NCBI GenBank assembly: GCA_964020155.1
Contig: OZ026570.1
Location: 1,612,221-1,676,220 of the forward strand
DNA length: 64,000 bases
Origin: Chondrilla cf. caribensis
Lineage: Eukaryota; Porifera; Demospongiae; Chondrillida; Chondrillidae
Direction: 5' to 3'
A program made the translations under genes and the position numbers. A model generated the notes under the pieces. The model searched no databases. It worked only from the letters and a program-made list of their open reading frames with translations, and was not told the origin of the DNA. Shown here piece by piece: positions 51,964 through 64,000 of this stretch. How positions within the stretch are numbered: position 1 is the stretch's first letter; each line of letters opens with the position of its first letter.

Positions 51964-52185
51964 TGTGCCCTGATATCTCTCAATACACACCTTAATGATA
52001 CCACCTCTAGCTCTATTGGCCCGGATTCAATGTCCTTCCTGAAAGACCTAGGCCGACGAATTAAGATGGTCACAGGAGAGCCTCAGTCGTTTTCCTTCTT
52101 GATGCAGAGGCTCTCAGTAGCTGTACAAACTGGGAATGCTATTACGGTGCTGGGCTCCCTGCGCTGCCCAGATCTCGGTGACTAG
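51964..52185 (+). pseudogene. possible 3' fragment of a reverse-transcriptase element
   Basis: An open frame without start ends at a TAG (52183-52185). It reads SSSIGPDSMSFLKDLGRR, IKMVTGEPQS, FLMQRLSVAVQTGNAITVLG. This G-P-x-x-x-x-F-L-K-x-L-G-R-R ... QRLS-A-Q-GNA pattern resembles the C-terminal tail of RT-containing elements in invertebrate genomes, as far as I recall. An AT-rich stretch follows. No RT core is present, so this would be a truncated 3' end. The assignment is tentative. Confidence 0.35.
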
Positions 52186-53204
52186 ATCCTTGTTCTTAGT
52201 ATTATTTTTTTTATTATATTCTTGTGTGTGTTTGTTCATTATTGCTATTGTTTTCTTTATTGTTGTCATCTCTGTTAAATAATTATATTTATTATTATTG
52301 TAACTATATATCATTATATATAATAATAATATATGTAAATTATAATATTAATAAAAAATTAATAATTGTTTTAAATGTTTTATGGACCATGTTTTATTAT
52401 CCTTGTACTCAGTTGTTTGCTATCCATTGGGTGTTATCTTGGCTACATAATATGTACATTTCCCATTTTAATTCATTTTGTAGCATCAATTATACATTAT
52501 GATACGTGTCATAATTAGGAATGGGGTTAGTCATGGAGGACAAATAGGAAGCAAATAATATCTCTGGGAGAACTGTATATATGAGATGGGTGATGGGGCT
52601 GCCCGTGAGCTATTTGAGTTGAATTAATACAGGTTTATATACTCTACTGACCTGCCGCTGGCAACCCCCAGTTGCACTACAGATATTGCATCGATCCTTG
52701 TACATAATCTATGATTGCACTTCCATACAATGGTTACATAGACAGAATCATGGAATTCGAACATGCATAAATTGCAACAGCAAATCATAATATCTAAAGT
52801 ATGAAAAAATTATACTCTATTACGTATAATAATATAATTGTCATGTCAAGTCTTCTACAATCTATATATGCTAAAATGAGACTCAGAGTAGATCGATACT
52901 GATTAATGTAGCTAAATATATTGTGCTTGCAAGTTGTTCCGCCATTATAATATAGGCTGCGCTTCCAGGAGGTTGATCATAATAATATTATTGGGAATTA
53001 CTTAGGCAATAAGATGTGTTTTGTTTCCATGTGATAAATACCACAGGTAGTTCAACTATAGCTAGTACTGTACATTTTCAGTTGCGGATATTGACGAGAT
53101 AAGATAGTATATATAATATTATGGAATACTCACATGCTGCCTGGGCCCTGAATCTCGTTCAAACCCGAGTTAGGGATATTCATAAATACTCTATATTATT
53201 TAGT
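52186..53204. other. AT-rich intergenic DNA
   Basis: No gene seen; long A/T runs (52200-52370) and short ORFs without motifs. Confidence 0.5.
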
Positions 53205-53327
53205 GGTTAAAACATGGACACGAGGGCAGTATGACATGTACATATAAAATACACTTGCCCTCAGATGCTTTGTGCCCTCGGGAGTTGGTATTTTATGTCA
53301 TACTGCCCAAGTGTCCATGTCTTAACC
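53205..53327. repeat. foldback repeat, arms of about 35-45 bp
   Basis: GGTTAAAACATGGACAC...GCAGTATGACAT at 53205-53237 pairs with ATGTCATACTGCC...GTGTCCATGTCTTAACC ending at 53327. A second TGCCCTC/GAGGGC-type pairing lies inside. Probably a MITE. Confidence 0.65.
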
Positions 53328-53621
53328 AGTATATCATCCGTTGCTAACGCTTTATACCTTATAAAATTGCTATTATAATTGTACTATTTCTATGGTTACG
53401 GATGCTATATTATATTACTGTTCTATATGCATATTTTCAAACGGACGGACGTAAAAGGCGGCGACAATGTTGAAGCATAACTGTACTCATGCGACCAGTT
53501 TCTGTACATATGGAATAATACATACAAGTAATGAAGAATTATATTTTGGAATCTTGCGTAATTCACCGCTAGTAAAAGAGAAGGTATCGATCGATTGGTG
53601 CACAGTTTGGCTCGGCAACCT

Positions 53622-53688
53622 ATGAAGGCCCCGCTATTTGAAGGAGTTCTCGAGCTACAGCTTAGTTGCGTTAATGTTGGCACAGCAG
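53622..53688 (+). CDS. orphan first-exon candidate
   Basis: ATG 53622 opens 22 codons (MKAPLFEGVLELQLSCVNVG...) ending in a consensus donor CAG|GTGAGT at 53688. The block 53440-53690 has more CpG than its surroundings, as expected for a promoter/first exon. No following exon with matching phase was found before receptor gene 2, so it may be a relic. I do not recognise the peptide. Confidence 0.3.
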
Positions 53689-53699
53689 GTGAGTGTATT

Positions 53700-54279
53700 C
53701 TTCACATTCCTTTATTCAGATTTTTCTATTTTATCAACCATCTTGATTTTGCATTGGCTACAGCGCCTTAACCTCATTTTCTTTCCGATTCAGATCGTGT
53801 TTACCACTTAGTACCTCACCTTCCATGTCGCCGCAACATATGTAGGGCCACGGAGATAATCCGAAGATAGTGAGAGGATTGTGCATCCATATAATTGCAT
53901 TCCTACTTCTCTCTTCATCGATCTTTAAGAGGATATTTCACTTGATTGTCCATGTAATTCCAAATGATTATTCACTTGGGCAAGCAGTCAACCTCTCGAA
54001 GAGTCTATAGTATAGCTTTATCTTTCATCATCCATGAAGCCACATTGGTGTAGCTGAATTGTGCAATTGATGGTCAAAAGTTAAGATGACAGTATAGGCT
54101 AAACTTCCAAAGCCTCATGACAATTAATTTTAGTGAATTGATCTATACATTTCCATCACTATAATGATGCAGTGCAATGGTATGCATATGTTTCATCAAC
54201 TAAATTTGAAGTGTTTTTTCGGCAATTAAACTCCAGAGTCTTAAGGGTCAAACTGAATCCTAAATGAGAGATACACTGC

Positions 54280-54340
<61 letters not shown>

Positions 54341-54930
54341 ATGCGTGAGTGTGTGTGTGTATTAAGTATTACGATGTACGTAACATGCATCTGTGAGCAG
54401 TTGCTTGATGTCTTTCACTTCATTTCTGATGTGCACCCCGGCAAACTCAGTGTGCCACAGGAGAGAGATTCTGTTGACAGACGTTTCGGATTTTGGTCAA
54501 GAGAGAATTTCATTTTTATACAGACTAATGATGTGCGTGGGCTGGAAAATCTAACCACACTAATATGAGTTCACTTAGTCTAATATCAATTAACCCTGCT
54601 AAACCACTAAGTAATTATATTATCTTGATCACCCAGCATGTTCACCTGTCTATCATGCCTTAAAGTTTGTGTTATTACTGTATCACCACTTAACAATGTA
54701 TAGACGTCCAGGCATCATTGTGCTTTAAAACTTGGTATATTTACATACATATTATTATAATAATATATATAATATTATTATATTATTATTGGGCATTTGT
54801 TTTTTATTGTTGTATAAGTACTTAATCTAAAGTTCGAGATTACTCGAGTTTTTAGTTTGAGGAAAATAGACAGGAAACAGAAAAGTTTTCCTGTTAATTA
54901 TGACTTGAATCTTGACCACCTTTTCGAGTG
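53700..54930. other. intergenic DNA with a TG microsatellite
   Basis: (TG)n at 54283-54336. A 54-residue open stretch after it (to 54568) has no matching splice phase to the orphan exon and no recognised motif. Confidence 0.4.
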
Positions 54931-54938
54931 CCGCTTAG

Positions 54939-55740
54939 GCCACACGCTCGTCCAAAGGTGTTAAATGTAAACAACGAATTGACCGCAACGAGCGATTTCG
55001 ACTAACGGCGAATGCAAATGAGGTATTCGTTGTTCGCTCGACATGTCGACATCAACTTCATTCGTTCGTTTTTTCTACGTGATCTGATTGGCTGAATCTT
55101 CTACACGTGGATGTGAAAGAACATGGTTGACGATACGGTAAAGGAGCATCTTATAGAACTTGTTCTTGCAAGGCCCGTGCTATATTATTCTAAAGCCCAT
55201 AAAGATTTCAAAGATTCGATCTCCCCAATCTATAGTGTAGCGCAATGGTCGAATGGCTGGCGCCTTCAGCCAAATGGTGTAGCGTTACAGCCAGCTTGAG
55301 GCCTGGCTCTAGTGCTCTTCTCATGCGAGATCATTGGTGAGACCAATCCCAAGATTCGGTCGAAATTTTCGATCGTCATCCTTAGATACTACCGATACCG
55401 AGTCTTCGGTGATGGCTACTGAAGGAACGAATTTCACGCACCAGATGACTGTAAACTCCGTAGATCTCGCGCATCTGGTTGACAGGGTGTACCCAGTAAC
55501 GTCTGTGGCGCTGAGGCCGAATACTTAGGAGAAGCAGTATCTTCTTGTACAGAAGAAGGAGGATAAGTAGATTTCGCTTGCTTCTAAACATCTTGCGCGT
55601 CTCCTGTTGAAGTCGACATTTCATTGGCCAACTGTGCACATGACATATACTATTCGGCGAATCGCTCTACGACGTGTGGCAGGTCAATTTAACGAATAAT
55701 TCGTTCGTTTCGTTCGTTGTTATATGAACGAGCGTGTGGC
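54939..55740. mobile_element. Harbinger-type element remnant, about 800 bp
   Basis: Ends GCCACACGCTCGT and inverse ACGAGCGTGTGGC. Subterminal parts repeat AACGAA/TTCGTT motifs in both orientations. Flanks are GCTTAG and ATAAGC, consistent with a TTA/TAA-type site but not a perfect duplication. A minus-strand transposase fragment lies inside. Confidence 0.6.
55382..55639 (-). pseudogene. Harbinger-type transposase N-terminal fragment
   Basis: The minus-strand frame has an LLLLLYKK-like stretch followed by RRYWVHPVNQMREIYGVYSH and LVREIRS. This resembles the R-R-x-W-V-x-P ... GEYHxLVxELR start of HARBI1-like transposases. No catalytic DDE part follows. Confidence 0.5.
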
Positions 55741-55989
55741 ATAAGCTTTACTGTGACAGTCCTGAGTATTGCAACTGGAATATGTTGTTATACCACCCCA
55801 ATAACAGATACGTGTGACACATGAATTGCATACAACCACAAACTTTCAACATTGGAAACTACCACAAAGTATTTTAACATACACAAAGTTGATACTAATA
55901 CATATATTACAATGATAAAATTTGGAATGCCATTGTTTTACATTGGGTACATATAAGATAAACATTAAGAAACCATAGCAATTCCCTCC

Positions 55990-56345
55990 AGTATGTTATG
56001 TATGCTTGAATGTTCACTTTGCAATTAGTCATCCATCCTTGGGCGGTGAACCGTAATTCCCTCCAGTATGTACACATGTTGTTTATGCTTGAATGCTCAC
56101 TTTGCAATATTATTAGTCATCCATCCTTGGGCGGTGAACCGTAATTCCCTCCAGTATGTACACATGTTGTTTATGCTGGAATGCTCACTTTGCAATATTA
56201 TTAGTCATCCATCCTTGGGCGGTGAACCGTAATTCCCTCCAGTATGTACACATGATATGTATGCTTGAATGCTCACTTTGCAATTATTCATCGGTCCTTG
56301 GGCAGTGAACCGTAATTCTCTCTAGTACATATTATGTACACATGT
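55990..56345. repeat. 88-bp tandem repeat, about four units
   Basis: TAATTCCCTCCAGTATGTAC starts recur at 56054, 56141, 56230 and, diverged, near 56321, with a partial unit before. Unit lengths vary from 87 to 91 bases. Located upstream of receptor gene 2. Confidence 0.85.
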
Positions 56346-56632
56346 TGTTTATACCTGAATGCATGATATAATTACAGTGTCACCTTGTGACATCGTACAT
56401 ACTGTGTACCATATAGCATGATGTCACTCACCTCTCTCACTTTGGTCTCTCTGATGTTCAGAGAGTAACACCTGCTTGGTTTCTTTCCTTATATGGTACT
56501 ACAGAAAGTTCCACACTGTATATGAGAACAGAATGTTGGATTTATACCAGTTACACCAAATACCGCTTACATAGTGATGTGTACAAGGAACCATTATCGA
56601 GAGTGAATATGTAATAGCTGTCATCAATCATA

Positions 56633-56684
56633 ATGAAAGCCTTGGCATTTGTGATATTCATTGTGGTGAGTCACACACGCATAC

Positions 56685-56748
<64 letters not shown>

Positions 56749-59700
56749 CACACACACACTCACACAAATACACAACGAACAAATGCACACACAGACAGAC
56801 AGACCCATGCATGTGCTCATGAACATGGTAAGTGATAAACTCACAGAGAGCAGGGTGGGCAGAAATAGGGAAGTGGAGGGAGATAGTAAGTTGTACTGTG
56901 TAATGTAAACTGATCTACCTTATCTTGTTACCACTCTCAGGTATTGAACAAATCCCAATGCCGGAAACCTACAATTTATACTCTTTTTCTCCGAGAATCT
57001 GCGATTCAAATTGCTAGGCTACCAGCCCAGTCTTCGGTGAAGGTGGATTGTGGACCAGTATCTGATGGTGTAATTGGAAATGGGACCAATCTAGCCTCGA
57101 TTGAATGGTTCAAGGATCACATCCGAATTGCTGACAACTACACTCAAAGAAGTATATTCATATTCAATGACAACCGGGAATTAGTAATTAATGGCTTGTC
57201 TAAAGCTGTTGGAGAGGATGGAACCACTACAGAAGGCAACTACACCTGCAAAGTCTGTTTGAACCAGAAATGCAGTGAAAGTAAAATAGAAGTAGTAACA
57301 GATTTAGATGGTAAGCTTATTATCTATTTACTATTGTATATGTAAGGCCCTGCCCAAGCACAGTTGACTGACAAGTTGACCCTCTGTTTTCTGGTTGGTA
57401 AAGGTACATCCCATTATGTCTCTATTGGAGCACAGTCTACAGTACAGCTACCAGAGAATGTTCCTGTTGAACTAGACTGCCGACAGATGGCATTTGCAGC
57501 CTTTGGACATGACTTGAACCTGTCTTCAATTGAGTGGTTTCATGACGACATACAGATAGATAATAACTATACTGAAAGTGACATAGCCTTTGCTGACAAC
57601 TTCCTCAAACTAATGATGTCGAAACTCACTATTACATATGGAGACAAAGAGGGTACAGAGGGTACTTATAGATGTAGAGCATGTAGAAATGAACTCTCTC
57701 CTGTAGCTCCACAAGAATGCCGGGAATTTATCAGTGAACTCATTGCACATAGTAAGTGCACTGTACATGTATAATATTATGTGTTATTATGTATATGTTA
57801 TTCACTGAACACCGAGGGTGTGTATAGTCAATGACCCCGGGATGCAAAGTGGATAACTGGCTTGTATCATGATGCAATATAGCGCAAATTGACGTGTCAC
57901 CAAGTTTCACACGTGGGCTTAGAGAACTCTTTACAGGGGAAATAGTCTAGTTGTTTGAAAATTGTTCATTTTTCAGGCAAAATGTTTTCGAAACCTAAAC
58001 GCTTTGGATCTTTGACATTTAAAGAAGTATCCAGTGTGTTAAGAAGTCAGCTATTCCTGTGAACACTCAGAAGAATCCTGCTTGGGCTATGACTGTTTGA
58101 GTCCACTGGACGGAATGTCGAAAGATGCATTACGTCACGATCTGACGTCATCATATGTCATTGAGTGGCATAAGGCAAATTCGACTATTGTATCAACGGA
58201 GAAAACTCATTTCAGGCATTTTAAAAGCTACTATGAAATGAAAATTGGAGTTCCTCGAGTTTATGACTAACTAACAGCAACGAAAAACTGACAGACAGTG
58301 TCTACCCAAGCTCAAAAAGAGCGTGGACACTTATAGAGTGATTAATAGTGGTAGGTATACAGACTGATAGGTTACACGTTGTAACCATTATACCTCAATC
58401 CGACACACTTATTACTTCCGAACTCCTTTTTAACCATCACGTAAGGCTAGATTTGTCAATAGGTCACAGGGAAGAGCCTATTTTGGATTAGAGACACCAG
58501 AAATCTTTAACTGAATGACTAAAATCGGTATCGACTTTAGAGTCCTACGGCACAACAACTTACCACTCAATGACGTCATAAGACGTATCCTGACGTTAAG
58601 CGCATAGCCTCTATAGTGGCATGCCAGATAACAGCGAACGATATCTAATTCATCAGATGATGAAGGAAGAGCTCGCCAAATTGTTACCACATTTCGTGCC
58701 TAATTCGAAATGAGAACAATGATCCCTATCCACCCAGTACGCTGTACCAATTGTGTTGTTTTTTACAGCAATTGTATTACTAACGCTAGCTGGAACATCT
58801 TCGATGATCCTGACTTCATCGATATCCAGAAATATCTAGACGGTATATAATGAAAGAACTCAAGGCAGATGATTGGTGAATGAGAGGACGTGGATATTAT
58901 TCCCTGTCATTCGGCATACCACTATTCCGATATTCCATCTTGTCGACCCAAACAGTCATAGCCCAAGCAGTATTCTTCTGAGTGATCAGAGGAACAGAGG
59001 TTGAAAATGCACTAGTAAGACACTTTATGAATTATTAATGAAGTGTCTTAGTCATATAAACACCCCACCACATCAAAGGAAATGCCCATGCATCATGTTA
59101 CAAAACCAGTTGTATTATTCGGATATCTTGTAATAATTAACTGCTTACAGATTTGCAACTGTGTTCTCACACCACCTGTTTTTATCAATTCTCATGCATG
59201 TTATAAATCTGATTAATGGCTTGAATGTGTTCAAAATCAGGAAGTCAACAACATCTTAACCCTATTTGACTGAATTTCCGTTTTGCTAAATTTTGCTTCA
59301 TGGATGAGTAAGGGTAATAAAGTAGTTGACTCCACCCTGGTCAGGCCATATAATTTGTTGGCCCTACTTAGATTTGAGCATGTTATGACAAATGTGAGAA
59401 ACACTTGATAGAGATTGATCATAATATTAACCAAATTCAGTACTCAGTTTGTTAAATAATAGGGGCAAGGTACGTATATATTATTACCTGTTTCAGACAG
59501 TAACAGAAATATTTGACAGAATGCAACAAAATTCACAAGATCAATTTAGAGCTCCTCTTAATTGACATGAGGTTGTGTATATTTCTCAATCTGTAATGCT
59601 CTTTTCCACTATGGCCTTTTATTTGCCTTTGATTGCCCTATAGTGTCTTTCATTATTCCTGTATATATATACGTAGTTTGTTAGTGTACCAAGTGATCAT

Positions 59701-62029
59701 GTTAATCAGCACAGCACATGCACTGGCCCTTATACACCTGGCCATTCATAACCATTATTGTGGGAGAATTATGGAAATTTACTGCATATGATATGCCATT
59801 ATTATGCACAATGTCACTTAATCATCCCATTCGCACCATAAAGTTCCAATTGTGGATCCTTTCCACTTCTATATATTATATTAGGTCCTCCTACCTTGGA
59901 ATGTGATCAGCCCTCACTTATATTTACACGGGATGTTACTATACTTAACTTCGAATGTGATGTGTGTCTTCAGCCTGGAAGGGAACTATATGCATACTTG
60001 GGATGTAGACCTCAAACACGTCGAATATCTAACTGTACTATTCGTAATCCTGACGGACTACCTGCACATCAGCTAGTTGATGGAAAGAGATTTAATTATG
60101 TAGATGATTTTATTAATTTTTTTAATTTGAGTCACGAGGATTCAGATCTTCCTACTGTATTGGGTGAATGGACATGTACCTGTGTTAATCAAGATGGAGT
60201 GTCCAAAGCAACCATCTCAATTGGAGAGTGCCGTAAGTTGGTGTAATAATTACAAGTGGTTGGAATGCAGGTTGTTCGGCAAAGTAACATCTGGATAGGT
60301 TTAATGGACATCTCTAGACACAATTAATTTTCATATTTAATTTACATCAAATGTTTTAACAGCCAACTGCTATGTTCATCAGTGGTATGACTACCAGGTG
60401 TAGTCGTATGACTACAAGGTGTGTGTGTATGTGTGCACTGTTATAAATACAAATGTGTGATGGTTGCAATGAGTGGATGATGTATGTATAATATAATTTG
60501 ATGTGATGAATAACATTAAGTTTATATAATATTATGTTTGGTTTTGTGTAATAGATCCATGGGGAATGATTGAAATTGTATTCTATAAGTTGTGGGGAGT
60601 GTTTCCATTTTTCTGTTCGAGGGGATGACTCTTTTTGAATTGTCCATAATTCAAGCAGGTATCACTTAGCTGTGCAATTATGGGTGTGTGATATTTCTGC
60701 CGTTCTATGGGGTGTCTTACTTTTGTAGTTGTTTTGCTAGGACTGAAGTGGTATTGTTCCCATTTAGGGGGACTCAAATGAAGTCTTATTGATGAATGGA
60801 GCTAGCTATAGGATTCCTCTAATGTTACAGTACTGTGTACCCAATCATAGTCTGGATGTGAACTTGAAATTTGTGGTTGTGTAAGTGGTCTGTGGGGTCA
60901 AGGACTAGGGCTGTCTAGGTTGAGACATATGTAGAATGATTTTCCTAGGGTAGTCACTTAGTGCTAAGGATTCAACTATAGTCCTTTTTTCCTAAGTTGT
61001 AGAGAGGGTAATTGTAGGCATGGTTTTGGCTTTGTGGAACGAAGTTAGGACTACAGCCATCTTGTGGGGAATGGAATGATGGGACTAAAGTCATTGTATT
61101 TATTGGGGTGGTTTGGATTCTTGAAAACTGGTATCGATGGATTTGTATCATTTGCAAAAAATAATGAGGACATCATGGAAGGCTAGTTAAGTCTTGGCTT
61201 CTATCACAAATGTGAACTGTAAATTGGATGTGATTATAAATGTGGTGGTAGAAGTTGTTTACAAGCTCAGACCAATATATGTAACAGGTGTCCTCTGCGT
61301 ATCTCCTCCAAAACTTGCGTGGGTTGGGATAGGTCATGAGGGCTCTGAATTTCATGTGTACATCTTCAATTTCAAGGTCAACTACAACTAATGAGACTGG
61401 ACTGATTGGCCAAAAGTCCTGCGAATATTCAGCTTTTTGTAGAGTGTTAAATTCGGTAGATCATAATTCACTACTTGTAGAAAAGAGACCAATTGTTTAC
61501 AAAAATATGGTAACTGAAATAACAGTGCCACTCCCTATGAGTCAGAAATTTATTGAGAAAACAGGATTTTTTTATGTATGTACACACATATGTTATTGTA
61601 CCATGTATTTAGGTGTTGTCTTGTCATTTGAACACTTGGAATACATTGTCAGTGAATGCAGCTTTGAGAGAGCAGTATGGATTGCCCTGACTGCTAGCCG
61701 AATTGATTACTTTGACTACATTGTGGAAATCTCTGTAAATTATGGGAATACTACTTTTGGTATGTGTGCTGCATACATCCAAGGGATGGCATGCTCTAAG
61801 TTAATGTAGTATGGGTAGATACTGTAAAGCATTAATGTATTCCGTGACTGCATGGTCCAAATTAACCAGTCTGACTAGTAAATTAAGGTGTCCTTCAAAG
61901 CCAGACGAGGATTATTAAGAGACACTCAAAAGCTTGCCCTGTTATGGTGCCCTATAATAATTATGATAGTTAAAAATATGCAAACAGGATGTCATGGATC
62001 TGAAATATGCCAAATACTATAATATATTC

Positions 62030-62068
<39 letters not shown>

Positions 62069-63541
62069 TATATATATTCTATAGGCATATGGGATATCAA
62101 AACACAATATATGTCAAAGAACCTCATAATTTAAAGAGCCTTCCACGGAATCAACTGAATCATGATATCCTGTGCATGTGTGGATGAGATAATACAATGA
62201 AAGGCCTTGTGATCTGTTCAATGATTTTTTGTAGGTTTCAGCTGTTTTTTGTACCAAATGTATGCATCCAATCTGCCATGTTTTCACCCTGGACACGGAA
62301 ACATGTATTTACGTTTCAACTTTGACAAACCGTCAATTGAATCTTTGAGAATCATCCCATGCTTGTAAACAGTTAACAGTAAGCAGTTAGAAGTCAAATC
62401 ACATCTATGACATTTCAATTAGACCCATTACAAATAATATTACGGTATGTATATCCTTTTTGGGTTCTCCACATGCAGGCTTGGACAATAGTTTACTGCC
62501 TTCTTTCAATGTCACAGTTGCGGCTGGAAAAATGAGATCTGTGTTTGACATACAGATATTGAATGACTTTGTTGTAGAAAGAAACCAGTCTTTCACTCTC
62601 TCAATCTCAATGATATATAATCCTTCACAAGTGGTATCAATTACATGGGATACGATTCCTACAACAGTTAACATTGAAGATGATGACCCATATGTGAGTT
62701 AGTAGCAAAACTGTATTATATGTAAACTATAACTGTAATATCATTTAAATTACCTTGTGTTATATAGTTACAATTACTGTTACTACTGTCAAAATAACTA
62801 TAAATGTTAGCTTCATCTTCGCACACAAGTAATATTAATGGAACGGAAGCTATACATGTACAGTGCTAAGCTATATTACAGCACCATTTTGATGGCTATA
62901 TACAACGATATCAATTTCAAGAGCATATGAACTACAGAAAGGTAATTAGGACGAAAAAATATTATTCGCAAGAAAAAACAATCATGCGGAATAGAATGCC
63001 AGTCCTAAGTAGAGTGTTTAACTTGTAAAGTGGCATAAATCATTAAATGCGCTAGAGGATAAGCTTTCGAATGGTATATAACACGAAGGCGTTAGTGCTT
63101 TGGATCGAGCCACAAAAATTATTGAAATATGTTCCAAATTTGGAACAGAAAAGGGTAGGAGGGTTAAAGATAAGAAATTTATGCATTATATTGTAAGGCC
63201 CTAGCTCCATAATAAATATGTGTACTTCAGATATATGGCCTGGTACTCACGTATTACACACTTACACACATGTACACATATGCACATGCATGCTTACATG
63301 CACGCACACACACACACACTAGTTTGTTTTCACTATATTTTACATGCAACGTTTTTGTGGATTAGGAAGTACTGGCATGTTTCGTTGCTTTAAACCGTAC
63401 ATTGACTGATGAAGAAAGGAGAAGAATCACACTACTTGCAAAACAACAGCTCAATGTATTTCTCAATGACATGTCATCAGTAGTCACCAGTCTTCGGGGA
63501 CTAATCAGTGAAGGGATAAACTTTATACAAAGTGTAGCAAG
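56633..63541 (+). CDS. adhesion GPCR 2 (5' part): three Ig, Calx-beta, GAIN
   Basis: Partial gene cut by the window end. Exons: 56633-56665 (signal peptide MKALAFVIFIV), 56941-57310 (Ig1), 57404-57751 (Ig2), 59885-60232 (Ig3), 61613-61759 and 62479-62693 (Calx-beta halves), 63366-63541 (GAIN start). All junction phases agree (0,1,1,1,1,0,2). The GAIN exon reads EVLACFVALNRTLTDEERRR...INFIQSVAR and is homologous to exon 11 of receptor 1, including the phase-2 AG|GT end. It lacks the FN3-like, Cys-rich and HormR-like exons of receptor 1 but has two more Ig domains. GPS and helices are expected beyond 64000. As a tandem paralogue on the same strand 5 kb away, it shares the 33-nt first exon and CA-rich intron start. 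Confidence 0.8.
56685..56746. repeat. (CA)n microsatellite at the receptor 2 exon 1 donor
   Basis: Begins within 10-20 bases of the GTGAGT donor at 56666. The corresponding place in receptor 1 (34330-34400) is also CA-rich. Confidence 0.9.
56941..57751 (+). CDS. receptor 2, Ig-like domains 1 and 2
   Basis: Ig1 (56941-57310) has VDCGPVSD, SIEWFKDH, VINGLS, EGNYTCKVCLN. Ig2 (57404-57751) has LDCRQMA, SIEWFHDD and EGTYRCRAC. Both keep Cys, Trp and Tyr-x-Cys plus an extra CxxC at the end shared with receptor 1. They are separated by an intron of only 93 bases. Confidence 0.8.
58063..58985. mobile_element. unclassified inverted-repeat insertion in receptor 2 intron 3
   Basis: Arms of about 37 bp (CACTCAGAAGAATCCTGCTT... 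from 58063 and its inverse ending 58985, about 90 percent alike) bound 920 bp. The interior is richer in CpG and TGACGTCA-like words than the intron. It has no recognisable protein. No target duplication was found. Confidence 0.5.
59885..60232 (+). CDS. receptor 2, third Ig-like domain
   Basis: A phase 1-1 exon: FECDVC, YAYLGCRPQT in place of the usual Trp region, and GEWTCTCVNQDG at the end. It is more divergent than Ig1/Ig2, with a CxxC in the first strand and CTC in the last, so an atypical disulfide pattern is likely. Confidence 0.7.
61613..62693 (+). CDS. receptor 2, Calx-beta exons
   Basis: Exon 61613-61759 starts VVLSFEHLEYIVSE and exon 62479-62693 ends with NDFVVERNQSFTLSIS and VNIEDDDPY. 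They parallel 35238-35378 and 35880-36206 of receptor 1. The E-G of the opening is replaced by E-C. The unit then passes straight into GAIN (phase 0), which shows the minimal Calx-beta/GAIN linkage. Confidence 0.75.
62037..62066. repeat. (AT)n microsatellite in receptor 2 intron 5
   Basis: A pure AT array. Confidence 0.85.
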
Positions 63542-64000
63542 GTAGGTCTGCTGTAATAATTACTGTATTTTGCTTTTGTGTGTCCGTGTATCCCCAACCA
63601 CACACATCATGTAGTGAGGCTAAGCCTACGAATTATGTATCATGTAGCTGGTAACAATATTATGATAAGTGATGTGTAGTTATGTACCAATGAGAAAGTT
63701 TGCAGATATAATTCCAAATATATATCTCATAATTATGAGCAGCTATATAATTAGCAGTATCACCATTAACATATAAATTATGATGTTGATGTATTATTGT
63801 TTGGTAATAACTTAATTGTTATTGGGTGCCAAAGTAAATTAATCAGTTGTAGTAATGTGCCTACTACATTGCTGTCATATAAAATTAGATTCTCCAGTAT
63901 TCTGCTAATTAAAATATAAACAATGCCAAATAGTCAAATGTTAGGGACCAGATACTCTGTCTATCAAAACGTTATCTTTAATAATGATACCAATATCAAA
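63542..64000 (+). other. receptor 2 intron running off the window
   Basis: Follows the GTAGGT donor of the GAIN exon. No further exon is visible before the end. Confidence 0.6.

Noticed and set aside
54400..54568. Possible second exon for the orphan exon at 53622
   Set aside because: The phase does not match (a stop follows at once in the needed frame).
55230..55295. tRNA-like words (GTAGCGCAATGG) in the Harbinger remnant
   Set aside because: No T-arm or acceptor pairing could be built; it lies within a transposon.

Overview
The window looks like genomic DNA of a marine invertebrate animal, most probably a sponge. This is inferred from spliced genes with GT-AG introns, an EXD2-type nuclease, Calx-beta adhesion receptors, jacalin-type lectins, TTAGGG-like arrays and many TA-target MITEs; no single marker proves it. 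Coding exons are small islands in AT-rich DNA full of CA/TG microsatellites and transposon remains. Gene models were built by reading splice sites and phases by eye, so exon edges are predictions.

Layout. 1-7 kb: a truncated jacalin lectin copy and an intact two-domain jacalin gene. 7.3-17.9 kb (minus): a nine-exon EXD2-like 3'-5' exonuclease whose phases agree throughout. Intron 7 of that gene holds a 2.65 kb pogo-type transposon with a broken transposase (minus) and an apparently intact two-exon HIRAN-domain gene (plus). 18.6-18.9 kb: telomere-like repeats. 21.8-26.4 kb: two tandem small secreted proteins sharing a CX3C...CX3C module, not recognised as a known family. 27.5-33.4 kb: a tandem segmental duplication whose copies differ by transposon insertions, including a degraded ISL2EU-type element (THAP fragment plus SAP/SWIM/YqaJ-like ORF). 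34.3-51.5 kb (plus): an adhesion GPCR with Ig, Calx-beta, FN3-like, HormR-like, GAIN/GPS and seven-helix regions. 52-56.4 kb: retroelement and Harbinger remains and tandem repeats. 56.6 kb to the end: a second receptor of the same family (three Ig-like domains, Calx-beta, GAIN), cut off by the window edge.

How it fits together. The two receptors are tandem paralogues with the same 33-nt signal-peptide exon, the same phase-0 first intron and CA-rich DNA at the start of that intron; they read as cell-surface adhesion/recognition genes. The most unusual item is the pogo-type transposon: its transposase carries a PIP-box-like motif and a SUMO-interaction-like motif, and it appears to carry a HIRAN protein as a second gene. 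All three features are known from replication-fork and DNA-damage-tolerance proteins.
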